Shown: positions 38,105 to 46,237 of the stretch, piece by piece
Layout of the letters: each line of letters opens with the position of its first letter
How positions within the stretch are numbered: the stretch's first letter is position 1
Assembly (NCBI RefSeq): GCF_033446605.1
Contig: NZ_JAWQUO010000020.1
Location: 1 to 64,000 of the forward strand
Direction of reading: 5' to 3'
DNA from: Iodobacter sp025352645
GTDB lineage: Bacteria > Pseudomonadota > Gammaproteobacteria > Burkholderiales > Chitinibacteraceae
DNA length: 64,000 nucleotides
Translations under genes and position numbers: made by a program
Notes under the pieces: model-generated
Databases searched by the model: none
The model's input: the letters and a program-made list of their open reading frames with translations, nothing else
Told to the model about the DNA's origin: nothing

Positions 38105-39538
38105 TTAATGCTTATTTTCATCTGCCCTAAGATGCGCAAAGCGCAGCACCGCATCGATCACCGGCAGCCCCGCTGCCGCTTGTGGATGATTAATAAACAC
38201 CACCACCACCGAAGTTTGGCCTTTGTTGTCTCTTACAAAACCCGCTGCAGCGCGAACATCGCGCAAAGTGCCGGTTTTGATATGCGCTTCACCGGCCATA
38301 CTAGCGAGGCGTTTTTTCATCGTGCCATCTAGCGCCACCAGCGGCATGGAGGAAATAAACTCTGCGGCGTATGGGCCTTGCCAAGCATCAATGAGTAAAT
38401 CCGCCATATGCCGTGCACTGATTTGCTCTTGCCTAGATAAACCCGAGCCGTTTTCCATCTTTAGCTCATCAAATGTTTTGCCACGGCTGCTTAGCCAGCG
38501 GCTTATCGCCGCAAAAGATTTGGCGGAAGAATCTTTCCCAACCTCGCCAGCGCCCAAACTCAGGTAAAGCTGCCGCGCCATGGTGTTATTGCTAAATTTA
38601 TTAATATCGCGAATCACGCTGGCCAAATCTGGCGAGCGATTCGTTAATAAGAGTTGCGCATCACTTGGCACTACGCCAGCCCGATTCACCCCCGTAATTA
38701 CTCCACCCTGCTCCGCCCATAGGCTGCGAAATAAGCTGGCGGTATAGCTAGGGTGATCGAGCAGCGCCAAATAGCGCTCAGTGCTGCAGCCCATAGGCAT
38801 GCTGCCCCTTAAGCTAATTTTGGCGCTACTGCCTTGGTTATCGATGTTGAGCTGGAGTTTGCTTTTTAATGCGGCACAATTACCCGCAGGGCCGCTACTG
38901 AGGCGGTTATCTAATTGCACGGTGGCCAAATTAGGCTCTAGCGATGCAACAACCCCACTGGCCTCGCTACGTAAGGACAGGCGCACACTTTTTAAATTAC
39001 TAAGTAAGCTATCAGGCGTGACTAAAAAAGGCCGATACGGCTCTTCGCCATCATCGTCATAGGCGCTTGTATCTGCGCCTTGGCTAAAATAGCTGCGGTC
39101 AAGAACTAAATCGCCCCTGATCTCTCTGACACCTGCGATCTTTAAATCGCGCAGCATTAGCCAAAACCGCTCTAAATTCAGTTTTGGATCGCCGTACCCC
39201 TTTATGTAAAGATCGCCGTTTAAAATGCCATTTACCGGCTTGGCGCTTGAGTAGACTTCCGTATTCCACTGATAAGCTGGGCCTAAAAGCGACAATCCAG
39301 CGTAGCTTGTCACCAGTTTCATCGTAGATGCTGGGCTGGCGGGCTTATCACCCTGATAATAGAGTGCCGGTAAAGACGATTGCAGCGGTACAATCGCCAA
39401 ACTTAAAGCCTCAGCGGGCAATTTAGCCGCCTTAAGGGCGCTTAAAATTTCAGCAGGTAGCTCGGCAGCGTGGGCTTGACCCATGCTTAGCGCGCAAAAG
39501 AGAAATAATTTTTTTAAGCTTATTTGGGTATTTTTCAA
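38105..39538 (-). CDS. dacB: D-alanyl-D-alanine carboxypeptidase / endopeptidase (PBP4)
   Basis: A 477-residue class-C low-molecular-weight penicillin-binding protein. The signal peptide is MKNTQISLKKLFLFCALSMG; the motifs are SxxK in PASTMKL, SNN in KFSNNTMARQ, and KTG in HIKTGTLRDV. It trims or opens peptidoglycan peptides in the periplasm. I chose a TTG start at 39538. AAAGGGATC lies just upstream, the signal peptide begins there, and it overlaps the stop of the upstream small gene (TTGA). A longer frame to 39577 exists but would put a hydrophilic lead before the signal. Confidence 0.92.
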   Translation of the reverse strand: MKNTQISLKKLFLFCALSMGQAHAAELPAEILSALKAAKLPAEALSLAIVPLQSSLPALYYQGDKPASPASTMKLVTSYAGLSLLGPAYQWNTEVYSSAKPVNGILNGDLYIKGYGDPKLNLERFWLMLRDLKIAGVREIRGDLVLDRSYFSQGADTSAYDDDGEEPYRPFLVTPDSLLSNLKSVRLSLRSEASGVVASLEPNLATVQLDNRLSSGPAGNCAALKSKLQLNIDNQGSSAKISLRGSMPMGCSTERYLALLDHPSYTASLFRSLWAEQGGVITGVNRAGVVPSDAQLLLTNRSPDLASVIRDINKFSNNTMARQLYLSLGAGEVGKDSSAKSFAAISRWLSSRGKTFDELKMENGSGLSRQEQISARHMADLLIDAWQGPYAAEFISSMPLVALDGTMKKRLASMAGEAHIKTGTLRDVRAAAGFVRDNKGQTSVVVVFINHPQAAAGLPVIDAVLRFAHLRADENKH

Positions 39539-39747
39539 GAAGATCCCTTTTTGTGAGCGGCCTGACGCGCTTGCCAAGCGGCATAATCAACAAGGTATTG
39601 AGCGCGTAAAACATAATAAATATCAAAGACACAGCTATCCCCACAGCCGCTTCCACAGCAGGATTCAAACTCTGGCTCTATCGGCGCTTCGGGTGGTGGA
39701 TCGTTTTCGAACTGATTATCAAGTGGCTGCATCATGGTAGAATTCAT
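39535..39747 (-). CDS. Small cysteine-rich oxidoreductase-like protein
   Basis: A 70-residue protein with the motif ESCCGSGCGDSCVFDIYY at about residues 28-45, then YLVDYAAWQAR. This is the oxidoreductase-like domain (pfam09791 type) found as a small N-terminal or free-standing unit in proteobacteria and eukaryotes; its biochemical role is unclear. Its start codon is only 2 nt from the divergent dnaX ATG. Its stop overlaps the TTG start of dacB, so the two are probably co-translated. A start at 39735 (MMQPLDN) is also possible. Confidence 0.75.
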   Translation of the reverse strand: MNSTMMQPLDNQFENDPPPEAPIEPEFESCCGSGCGDSCVFDIYYVLRAQYLVDYAAWQARQAAHKKGSS

Positions 39748-39749
39748 CT

Positions 39750-41525
39750 ATGGCTTATCAAGTACTGGCACGCAAATGGCGGCCCAAATCATTCTCCCAA
39801 CTGGTTGGGCAAGAACACGTGATCAAAGCGTTGGCAAATGCCTTCGAAAATGATCGATTACATCACGCCTATCTCTTAACCGGCACACGCGGCGTGGGTA
39901 AAACCACCATCGCGCGGATTATGGCAAAAGCGCTGAACTGTGAAACCGGCGTCACCGCCACACCCTGCGGTGTGTGCTCGGCGTGTACGCAGATCGATGC
40001 AGGGCGCTTTGTTGATTTACTGGAGATTGACGCGGCTTCCAACACCGGTATCGACAATATTCGCGAAGTGCTCGACAACGCGCAGTATTCGCCGACCGCC
40101 GGGCGGTTCAAAGTGTACATCATCGACGAAGTACACATGCTGTCAAAAAATGCATTTAACGCCATGCTTAAAACGCTGGAAGAGCCGCCTGCCCACGTTA
40201 AATTTATTTTAGCCACTACGGATCCGCAAAAAGTCCCCATCACGGTATTAAGCCGCTGTTTACAATTCTCCCTGCGCCAAATGACGCCACAGCAAGTTTC
40301 CGGCCATTTGCAACAGGTATTAGGTGCAGAAAACATCCCTTTTGAGCAGGGTGCGCTGAATATTCTAGGCCATGCGGCCAATGGCTCGATGCGCGATGCG
40401 CTCAGCCTATTAGATCAAGCCATTGCCTATGGTGGCGGCGATGTGGGCGAATTAGCTGTGCGCGCCATGCTAGGCGCGGTGGACCAAAGTTATTTATTTG
40501 ATATTTTAGAAGCACTGATCAAGGGAGATGGCGCAGCGGTTTTAGCCAGCGCCGATGCCATTGCTGGCCGAGGTTTATCCTACGAATCTGCGCTGCATGA
40601 GCTAGCCCATTTGCTGCATCAAATTGCCGTGGCCCAAGCCGTGCCTAAAGCATTGGCAGACGATTTGCCCCAGCGTGAGCAAATTGCCGCACTTGCCCTG
40701 GCCATGAGTCCCGAAGACACGCAGCTCTATTACCAGATTGCCCTGCATGGCCGCCGTGATTTGCCGCTTGCCCCCGATGAATACGCGGGCTTTAGCATGA
40801 CGCTACTGCGCATGCTGGCCTTCGCGCCTGCGGCGGCTAGTTTGATATCGCCAGCGGTGGCTAGTCAAATATCGCCAGTAGCACCTAATTTGATATCGCC
40901 AGCGGCGGCTAATCAAGCATCTTCTGTGACATCGAGCCAAACAGCGGCTTCAACACCTAATCAAATACCTCCGGCAAATGTAGAGCAGCCAGAGCAAACC
41001 GCCCCCCTGGCACCACGCCTAAGCCCAGCTACACCTGCCCCGCAGCAAGCAGCGCCACGCCCACCGATCAGCGATGAGCCGCATTACGATGCACCGCCTT
41101 GGCACGAGGAAGAACACGCCGCGCCAGCACCCGCCGCTCAAGCCGCCCCTTTTAAAGGCGACTGGCGTGCACTCATCTTGCAGCTTAAGCTGGGTGCCGC
41201 AGGGATGCTCGCGCAAAACGCCGAATTGCTGGGTTATACCGATAGCTCGATCGAATTATTAGTAGGTGAAGAGCACATCGCAGTAGCAAGCCGTGCTTAT
41301 CAAGAAAAGCTACGTGAAGCGCTCAGCAATCACTTTGGCAAGGATATTTTACTGACCATCACCCTTGGCTCGGCCAGTGGCGACACCCCTGCAGCCATCG
41401 CCTTAAGGGAGAAAATGGCACGCCTTGCCAGCGCAACGCAATCGATTCAAAACGATCCCTTTGTACAATCAGTAGTTCGGGATTTTGGCGCAACGGTGAT
41501 CCCTGATTCAATCAAGCCCTTATAA
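39750..41525 (+). CDS. dnaX: DNA polymerase III tau/gamma subunit
   Basis: A 591-residue clamp-loader ATPase. Walker A is GTRGVGKTTIA (about residues 45-55). The zinc cysteines are in CETG....PCGVCSAC. Walker B is YIIDEVHMLS, and the arginine finger is VLSRCLQF. Domain III ends near residue 360. A Pro/Ala/Ser-rich linker (about 365-465) precedes the conserved C-terminal region beginning FKGDWRALILQLKLGAAGMLAQNAEL. I saw no obvious slippery heptamer for a separate gamma form. It begins the dnaX-ebfC-recR cluster. Confidence 0.96.
   Translation: MAYQVLARKWRPKSFSQLVGQEHVIKALANAFENDRLHHAYLLTGTRGVGKTTIARIMAKALNCETGVTATPCGVCSACTQIDAGRFVDLLEIDAASNTGIDNIREVLDNAQYSPTAGRFKVYIIDEVHMLSKNAFNAMLKTLEEPPAHVKFILATTDPQKVPITVLSRCLQFSLRQMTPQQVSGHLQQVLGAENIPFEQGALNILGHAANGSMRDALSLLDQAIAYGGGDVGELAVRAMLGAVDQSYLFDILEALIKGDGAAVLASADAIAGRGLSYESALHELAHLLHQIAVAQAVPKALADDLPQREQIAALALAMSPEDTQLYYQIALHGRRDLPLAPDEYAGFSMTLLRMLAFAPAAASLISPAVASQISPVAPNLISPAAANQASSVTSSQTAASTPNQIPPANVEQPEQTAPLAPRLSPATPAPQQAAPRPPISDEPHYDAPPWHEEEHAAPAPAAQAAPFKGDWRALILQLKLGAAGMLAQNAELLGYTDSSIELLVGEEHIAVASRAYQEKLREALSNHFGKDILLTITLGSASGDTPAAIALREKMARLASATQSIQNDPFVQSVVRDFGATVIPDSIKPL
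40837..40932 (+). repeat. 24-bp tandem repeats in the dnaX linker
   Basis: Units starting at 40837, 40861, 40885 and 40909 (CTAGTTTGATATCGCCAG type, the last one degenerate) are spaced exactly 24 nt. They encode repeated SLISPA-like units in the flexible tau linker. Such linkers tolerate length change. Confidence 0.75.
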
Positions 41526-41565
41526 AGCAATTAGCAACATATGCTGTAAAGATTTTGTAGGGTGG

Positions 41566-41582
41566 GCTCTTGCCCACGCAGC
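41566..41582. repeat. Short palindrome in the dnaX-ebfC gap
   Basis: GTGGGCTCTTGCCCAC forms a 6-bp hairpin within GTAGGGTGGGC..., a type of small intergenic repeat that is common in proteobacterial genomes. The same flavour (CGTGGGCAAA...TTGCCCA) occurs near 44385-44406. Confidence 0.4.
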
Positions 41583-41627
41583 AATTTATTTAATTTCTGT
41601 AAGCAGTTTAACCAAGGAGTAACAACA

Positions 41628-41957
41628 ATGTTTGGTAAAGCCGGCATGGGCAATCTGATGAAACAAGCCCAACAAATGCAAGAAAACATGGAAAAAGCCA
41701 AGAACGAGTTGGCAACAGTCGAAGTAGAAGGCCAAGCCGGAGCAGGCATGGTTAAAGTGGTAATAACTTGCGCCAATGTGGTCAAACGCGTCAGCTTGGA
41801 TGACAGCCTGCTTAGCGATGATAAAGACATGCTAGAAGACCTGATCGCCGCAGCCTTTAACGATGCAGTGCGTAAGGCAGAAACCACATCTGCAGCCAAA
41901 ATGGCGGGCTTTACCGCCGGCATGCAACTGCCACCCGGCTTTAAAATGCCGTTTTAA
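41628..41957 (+). CDS. ebfC: YbaB/EbfC nucleoid-associated protein
   Basis: A 109-residue protein of the YbaB/EbfC family: MFGKAGMGNLMKQAQQMQENMEKAK..L, then VEGQAGAGMVKV..T and a helical end with AAFNDA..KAE. It forms a tweezer-like dimer that binds DNA. The gene lies between dnaX and recR, as in many bacteria. The ATG at 41628 has AAGGAG upstream; the frame open from 41562 is ignored. Confidence 0.95.
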   Translation: MFGKAGMGNLMKQAQQMQENMEKAKNELATVEVEGQAGAGMVKVVITCANVVKRVSLDDSLLSDDKDMLEDLIAAAFNDAVRKAETTSAAKMAGFTAGMQLPPGFKMPF

Positions 41958-41982
41958 TCCTTATTAAGCAGCCGAAAGAATT

Positions 41983-42111
41983 AAAACCCAAGTCTTGAAC
42001 CACGGAGAAAAAGGAGGACATAGAGGCCCACGGAGCAACCCAAAATAAACGGTTGTTTCTCCGTGAAACTCCATGCTCTCCGTGCCCTCTTTGGTTCAAG
42101 ATTTGGGTTTT
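41983..42111. repeat. Dispersed ~130-bp repeat, copy 1
   Basis: The element begins AAAACCCAAG..TTGAACCACGGAG and ends TTCAAGATTTGGGTTTT, so its ends are inverted copies. Internally it has CCACGGAG and CTCCGTG segments. A similar element, copy 2, lies at 52778-52909 with the same ends and inner phrases. It has no coding capacity and is a palindromic intergenic repeat, possibly a non-autonomous element. Confidence 0.75.
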
Positions 42112-42158
42112 GTATTTAGACTTTACTCATTCATATTTTTTTGCACGTAAAGAGCACT

Positions 42159-42755
42159 ATGTCCACGCCTCCATCGCTGCATGCACTTATCAGTGCTTTA
42201 AAAACCCTGCCTGGCATTGGCCCAAAATCCGCGCAAAGGATGGCTTTTTATTTGATGCAGCGCGATCAAAAAGGCGCGGCGGATTTAGCCACGGCGCTGA
42301 ATAATGCACTGGGCAAACTCAAGCACTGTAGCCTGTGTAATACCTTTGCCGAAGTGGATCTGTGCGATATCTGTAGCGATGATAAACGCCAGCACAATCT
42401 GCTTTGCGTGGTTGAAATGCCAACGGATCTGATGATGCTGGAGCAAACACTGGCTTTTCATGGCCGCTACTTTGTATTGATGGGCCGACTTAGCCCGCTG
42501 GATGGCATTGGCCCTAGCGATATTGCCTTGCAAAGGCTGCTAGAGCGCGCCAGCGATGGCATTGTAGAAGAAGTGATTTTAGCCACCAATTTCACCACCG
42601 AAGGCGAAGCCACCGCCCACTATTTAGCCGAAATGTTGCGCGCACGCGGGCTAAAAGTCAGCCGTATCGCCCGTGGCATGCCAGTTGGCGGCGAACTAGA
42701 GCACGTCGATGCAGGTACGCTAGCCCAAGCCATGTTAGAGCGGCGCAGCGTTTAA
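42159..42755 (+). CDS. recR: Recombination mediator RecR
   Basis: A 198-residue RecR. It has a helix-hairpin-helix start (ALISALKTLPGIGPKSAQRMAFYL), a four-cysteine zinc finger (CSLCNTFAEVDLCDIC) and a Toprim domain (LLCVVEMPTDLMMLEQT; IAL..LLER). It works with RecF/RecO to load RecA at gaps. The ATG at 42159 gives MSTPPSLHAL; the 6-residue longer form is less typical. Confidence 0.96.
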   Translation: MSTPPSLHALISALKTLPGIGPKSAQRMAFYLMQRDQKGAADLATALNNALGKLKHCSLCNTFAEVDLCDICSDDKRQHNLLCVVEMPTDLMMLEQTLAFHGRYFVLMGRLSPLDGIGPSDIALQRLLERASDGIVEEVILATNFTTEGEATAHYLAEMLRARGLKVSRIARGMPVGGELEHVDAGTLAQAMLERRSV

Positions 42756-43088
42756 CTAATGCGTCGACATTTTAGAAAACAGCTGTAGCACCACCACGCC
42801 GCTCACAATCAAACTTAAACCAATAATCGCGGGCCAATCTGGCTTTTGCCCATAGAGCAACATGGCCACCACCGTCACCAGCACAATACCCATCCCCGAC
42901 CATATGGCATAAGCCATCCCCACTGGCACACTTTTTAGCACCATAGACAGCAGCCAAAACGCCACGCCATAGCCAATCACCACTACCAAACTAGGCATCA
43001 AGCGGCTAAAGCCTTCAGTCGCCTTTAACGCCGAAGTGGCCACCACCTCCGCCACAATTGCCAGCGCTAATAATAAATATGCATTCAT
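42756..43088 (-). CDS. Small multidrug resistance (SMR) exporter, EmrE-like
   Basis: A 110-residue, four-segment membrane protein. The essential Glu is in LALAIVAEVVATSALKATEGFSRL (about residue 14), and the family phrase PVGMAYAIWSGMGIVLVT is at about residues 55-72. It is of the EmrE/QacE kind, which exports cationic compounds by proton exchange. It converges with recR, with stop codons adjacent (42755/42756). Confidence 0.93.
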   Translation of the reverse strand: MNAYLLLALAIVAEVVATSALKATEGFSRLMPSLVVVIGYGVAFWLLSMVLKSVPVGMAYAIWSGMGIVLVTVVAMLLYGQKPDWPAIIGLSLIVSGVVVLQLFSKMSTH

Positions 43089-43258
43089 AGATAAACACCA
43101 AAAAACAAGCCCACCATCTTACGATAAGTGAGCTTGTTGTAATGGGCGAATAATTACTAGCCGGCTGCTTAACTGAAGCTTCTATAACGAAGACAGGGCA
43201 CATGTCTAGCCTAATCCGCCGTTTCAGTAGCGGCGGTTAAGTCCAACAAGCTACCATG

Positions 43259-44350
43259 CTACTCAATTCTTAATCCGCTTTCCGAATCAAAAATCACCGC
43301 CTTACTCATATCCAAAGATAAACGCAGCGTCTCGCCTGGCCGTTTAACAGCTCTTGGATGCACACGAGCCACAACGGGGCTGTGGTTTATTTCAGTAAAG
43401 ATCATGGTATCCGGCCCTGTTGGCTCGGTTAATTGCACCAGACAGTCCAAGCCGTTGGCTTCCCTTTCTGCTACATCCAATTGCTCAGGCCGAATACCTA
43501 ATAATATCTTTTGCCCTACTCTATTTTGTAATTCTGCACTCTGTTTAACGGCTAAAAATTGAATATCACTTTCTGACTGCAAACTCACCCCAATTACACC
43601 GTCTTGCTCGGCCAAATGGCAGGGAATAAAATTCATTGAAGGTGAACCAATAAAGCCCGCCACAAATAAATTTGTAGGTTTTTCGTAAATATCTTGTGGG
43701 CTACCAAACTGCTGAATCACCCCATCTTTCATTACTGCAATTTTATCACCTAACGTCATCGCCTCTATTTGATCATGCGTTACATAAACAATGGTGGTTT
43801 TTAAACGTTGATGTAATTGCTTAATTTCTGTGCGCATTTCCACGCGTAATTTAGCGTCTAAATTGGATAATGGTTCATCAAATAAAAATAGAATTGGGTT
43901 TCTAGCCAAAGCACGGCCCATTGCCACCCGCTGCCGCTGCCCGCCCGATAACTCAGCTGGTTTTCTATGTAAAAGCGGGGTGATTTGCAGCATTTTAGAT
44001 ACACGCTCAATAATTTCATCCTGCTCTGCTTTAGGCACGCCCCGTGTTTCTAAACCAAATGCAATATTCTGTCTTACACTCATGGTGGGATAAAGCGCGT
44101 AGCTTTGAAACACCATCGCAATATCCCGATCTTTTGGCGGGACATTGTTTACTTTTCGCCCCGCAATATAAATTTCGCCACTGGTTGGCGCTTCTAAGCC
44201 AGCAATAATATTCATTAGCGTGGATTTTCCACAGCCAGAAGGCCCCACTAAGATTAGAAATTCGCCTGCTTCAATGGCAATATCAATGCCTTTTAAAATA
44301 TCAATATCACCAAAACTTTTGATGATGTTTTTAATTGCCAGTGCGCCCAT
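43259..44350 (-). CDS. Sugar ABC transporter ATPase (MalK/UgpC type)
   Basis: A 363-residue ATP-binding subunit of a carbohydrate importer. Walker A is GPSGCGKST (about residues 36-44), the signature is LSGGQRQRVAMGRALAR, Walker B is ILFLFDEPLSNLDAKLR, and the switch His is in YVTHDQIEAMTLGD. A C-terminal regulatory (MalK/TOBE) domain with LGIRPEQLDV follows from about residue 240. It is the last gene of the four-gene operon gtsA-B-C-ATPase. The substrate is most likely glucose or mannose, by analogy with the neighbouring permeases. Confidence 0.93.
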   Translation of the reverse strand: MGALAIKNIIKSFGDIDILKGIDIAIEAGEFLILVGPSGCGKSTLMNIIAGLEAPTSGEIYIAGRKVNNVPPKDRDIAMVFQSYALYPTMSVRQNIAFGLETRGVPKAEQDEIIERVSKMLQITPLLHRKPAELSGGQRQRVAMGRALARNPILFLFDEPLSNLDAKLRVEMRTEIKQLHQRLKTTIVYVTHDQIEAMTLGDKIAVMKDGVIQQFGSPQDIYEKPTNLFVAGFIGSPSMNFIPCHLAEQDGVIGVSLQSESDIQFLAVKQSAELQNRVGQKILLGIRPEQLDVAEREANGLDCLVQLTEPTGPDTMIFTEINHSPVVARVHPRAVKRPGETLRLSLDMSKAVIFDSESGLRIE

Positions 44351-44426
44351 TATTAAATCCTTCCGGTATTAAATTACCGTGCCGCGTGGGCAAATAAACC
44401 TTGCCCATCCTCTATGATTAAAAACA

Positions 44427-45278
44427 TCACCCTTTTACTGCACCGGCGGTTAAACCACGCACAAAATATTTACCAGCAAAGACATACACCAAAATGGTGG
44501 GCAAGGCGGCAATAATGGCAGCGGCCATATCTACGTTGTATTCTTTAACCGAAGTTGAAGTGTTCGCCAGATTATTTAAACCCACAGTAATCGGCTGGCT
44601 ATCCCCAGCCGAAAAGACTACGCCAAATAAAAAATCATTCCAAATATTAGTAAACTGCCAAATCAGCGTTACCATAATAATAGGAGTCGACATGGGCAAA
44701 ACAATCTTAAAGAATATTCGCCAAAATCCAGCACCATCTAGCCGTGCAGCTTTAATCAGCTCATCAGGAATACCCACGTAGTAATTTCTAAAAAATAAAG
44801 TAGTGGAGGCTAATCCACAGACCACATGCACAAACACCAGCCCCGTTGTAGAGCTAGCAATCCCCATCCAGCCTAAGGTCTGCGCCATAGGCAGCAGCAA
44901 TACTTGAAACGGCATAAATACGCCAAATAAAATCATGGCAAATATAATTTCAGAACCTTTAAAGCGCCACTTAGCCAATACATAACCATTAATCGCTCCA
45001 AGAGTGGTAGAGATTAATACGCCAGGAATCACCATTCGTACTGAATTAAAGAAATAAGAAGATAAACCGCGGCATTCTACCCCTGTACAAGCGGATGACC
45101 ATGCCTTACCCCAAGCCGCAAAAGAAATGGCCGTAGGAAAAGAAAGTAAATTACCACTTCTTATTTCTTCCAGCCCTTTAACTGAAGTAATAAACATCAC
45201 ATAGAGTGGCAATAGATAATAAAAAGCAGCAAGACACAGCACGCTATAAAGCAGGGTTCGGCCCAGTGTATTAGCCAT
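44427..45278 (-). CDS. gtsC: Sugar ABC transporter permease (GtsC/MalG type)
   Basis: A 283-residue inner-membrane permease with six predicted segments. The EAA loop (ELIKAARLDGAGFWRIFFKIVLPMSTP) lies near residue 200. The insertion HGECRGL-like region (TGVECRGLSSYFFNS) near residue 65 resembles the Pseudomonas glucose permease GtsC, which is why I use that name; related MalG-type permeases are the alternative. The start overlaps the upstream permease stop by 8 nt. Confidence 0.8.
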   Translation of the reverse strand: MANTLGRTLLYSVLCLAAFYYLLPLYVMFITSVKGLEEIRSGNLLSFPTAISFAAWGKAWSSACTGVECRGLSSYFFNSVRMVIPGVLISTTLGAINGYVLAKWRFKGSEIIFAMILFGVFMPFQVLLLPMAQTLGWMGIASSTTGLVFVHVVCGLASTTLFFRNYYVGIPDELIKAARLDGAGFWRIFFKIVLPMSTPIIMVTLIWQFTNIWNDFLFGVVFSAGDSQPITVGLNNLANTSTSVKEYNVDMAAAIIAALPTILVYVFAGKYFVRGLTAGAVKG

Positions 45279-46170
45279 TTCTTTTACCTCGCAATTCGGA
45301 ATAAAGATAAGGCACTACTAAGGCTGCTACCGTAGCCAGCATCATCATTGAGCTGGCCGCGCCCACTCCCATTTGCCCGCGGGTAAATGCCATAGCATAC
45401 ATAAAGGTGGCGGGCACATCGGACGAAAACCCTGGCCCCCCCCCCGTTAAGGCCATGACCAAATCAAAACTTTTAATTGCGATATGCGATAAAATCATTA
45501 AGGTAGAAAAAAATACGGGCCTTAAAGCGGGGAGAATTATTTTCCAATATATTCTGGGCAAAGATGCCCCATCAATTTGCGCTGCTTTTAAAATTGAATC
45601 ATCAACCCCACGCAAACCTGCCAAAAACAAGGCCATGACAAATCCAGACGATTGCCATACCCCTGCAATCACCACGGTGTAAATCGACATATCTGAATTG
45701 ACCAACCAATCGAAAGTAAAATTGGTGAATCCCCAATCGTGCATGAGTTTTTCTAAACCCAAGCCAGGATTTAACATCCATTTCCAAGCCGTACCCGTTA
45801 CCACAAAAGATAAAGCCATTGGATACAAATAAATAGTACGCAATGCGCCTTCACCGCGTATTTTTTGATCTAGAAAAATAGCCAAACCAATACCAATCGC
45901 CATGCCACTACCAATAAACAAGCTCGCAAAAATAAATAGATTTTTAACTGCAACCCACCAACGCTCATTTTCAAACAGTATTTGATATTGCGCTAATCCT
46001 GCCCAAGTTAAATTGGGCATTAAGCGCGAAGTGGTAAATGATAAATAACCATTCCAAACAATAAAGCCATATAGAAAGATTAGCGTTAATAAAAAGGATG
46101 GCGCTAAAACGAGGCGCGGCAGCCAGCGCTCTGTGAAGCCGTAATGCGCCTCTTGAGCCGATATAGACAT
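45271..46170 (-). CDS. gtsB: Sugar ABC transporter permease (GtsB/MalF type)
   Basis: A 299-residue permease. The ATG at 46170 gives MSISAQEAHYGFTERWLPRLVLAPS; the frame is open to 46197. It has six segments and an EAA loop (DSILKAAQIDGASLPRIYWKIILPALRP) near residue 200. The phrases FIVWNGYLSFT.SRLMP and VVTGTAWKWMLNPGLGLEKLMHDWG are typical of the glucose-type importer group. It pairs with the following permease. Confidence 0.8.
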   Translation of the reverse strand: MSISAQEAHYGFTERWLPRLVLAPSFLLTLIFLYGFIVWNGYLSFTTSRLMPNLTWAGLAQYQILFENERWWVAVKNLFIFASLFIGSGMAIGIGLAIFLDQKIRGEGALRTIYLYPMALSFVVTGTAWKWMLNPGLGLEKLMHDWGFTNFTFDWLVNSDMSIYTVVIAGVWQSSGFVMALFLAGLRGVDDSILKAAQIDGASLPRIYWKIILPALRPVFFSTLMILSHIAIKSFDLVMALTGGGPGFSSDVPATFMYAMAFTRGQMGVGAASSMMMLATVAALVVPYLYSELRGKRNG

Positions 46171-46237
46171 GGGATTCTCCAGCAGCGAATAATGCAATCA
46201 GCAAGGGGCAGCATTGCCGCCCCTTGGGTCTACATGT

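Noticed and set aside
40100..41300. Programmed frameshift in dnaX giving a gamma subunit
   Set aside because: By eye I found no A-rich slippery heptamer followed by a hairpin near the end of domain III, so only tau is called.
42053..42304. Plus-strand frame overlapping the start of recR
   Set aside because: It runs through the dispersed repeat and the recR coding region in the wrong phase and has no family features.
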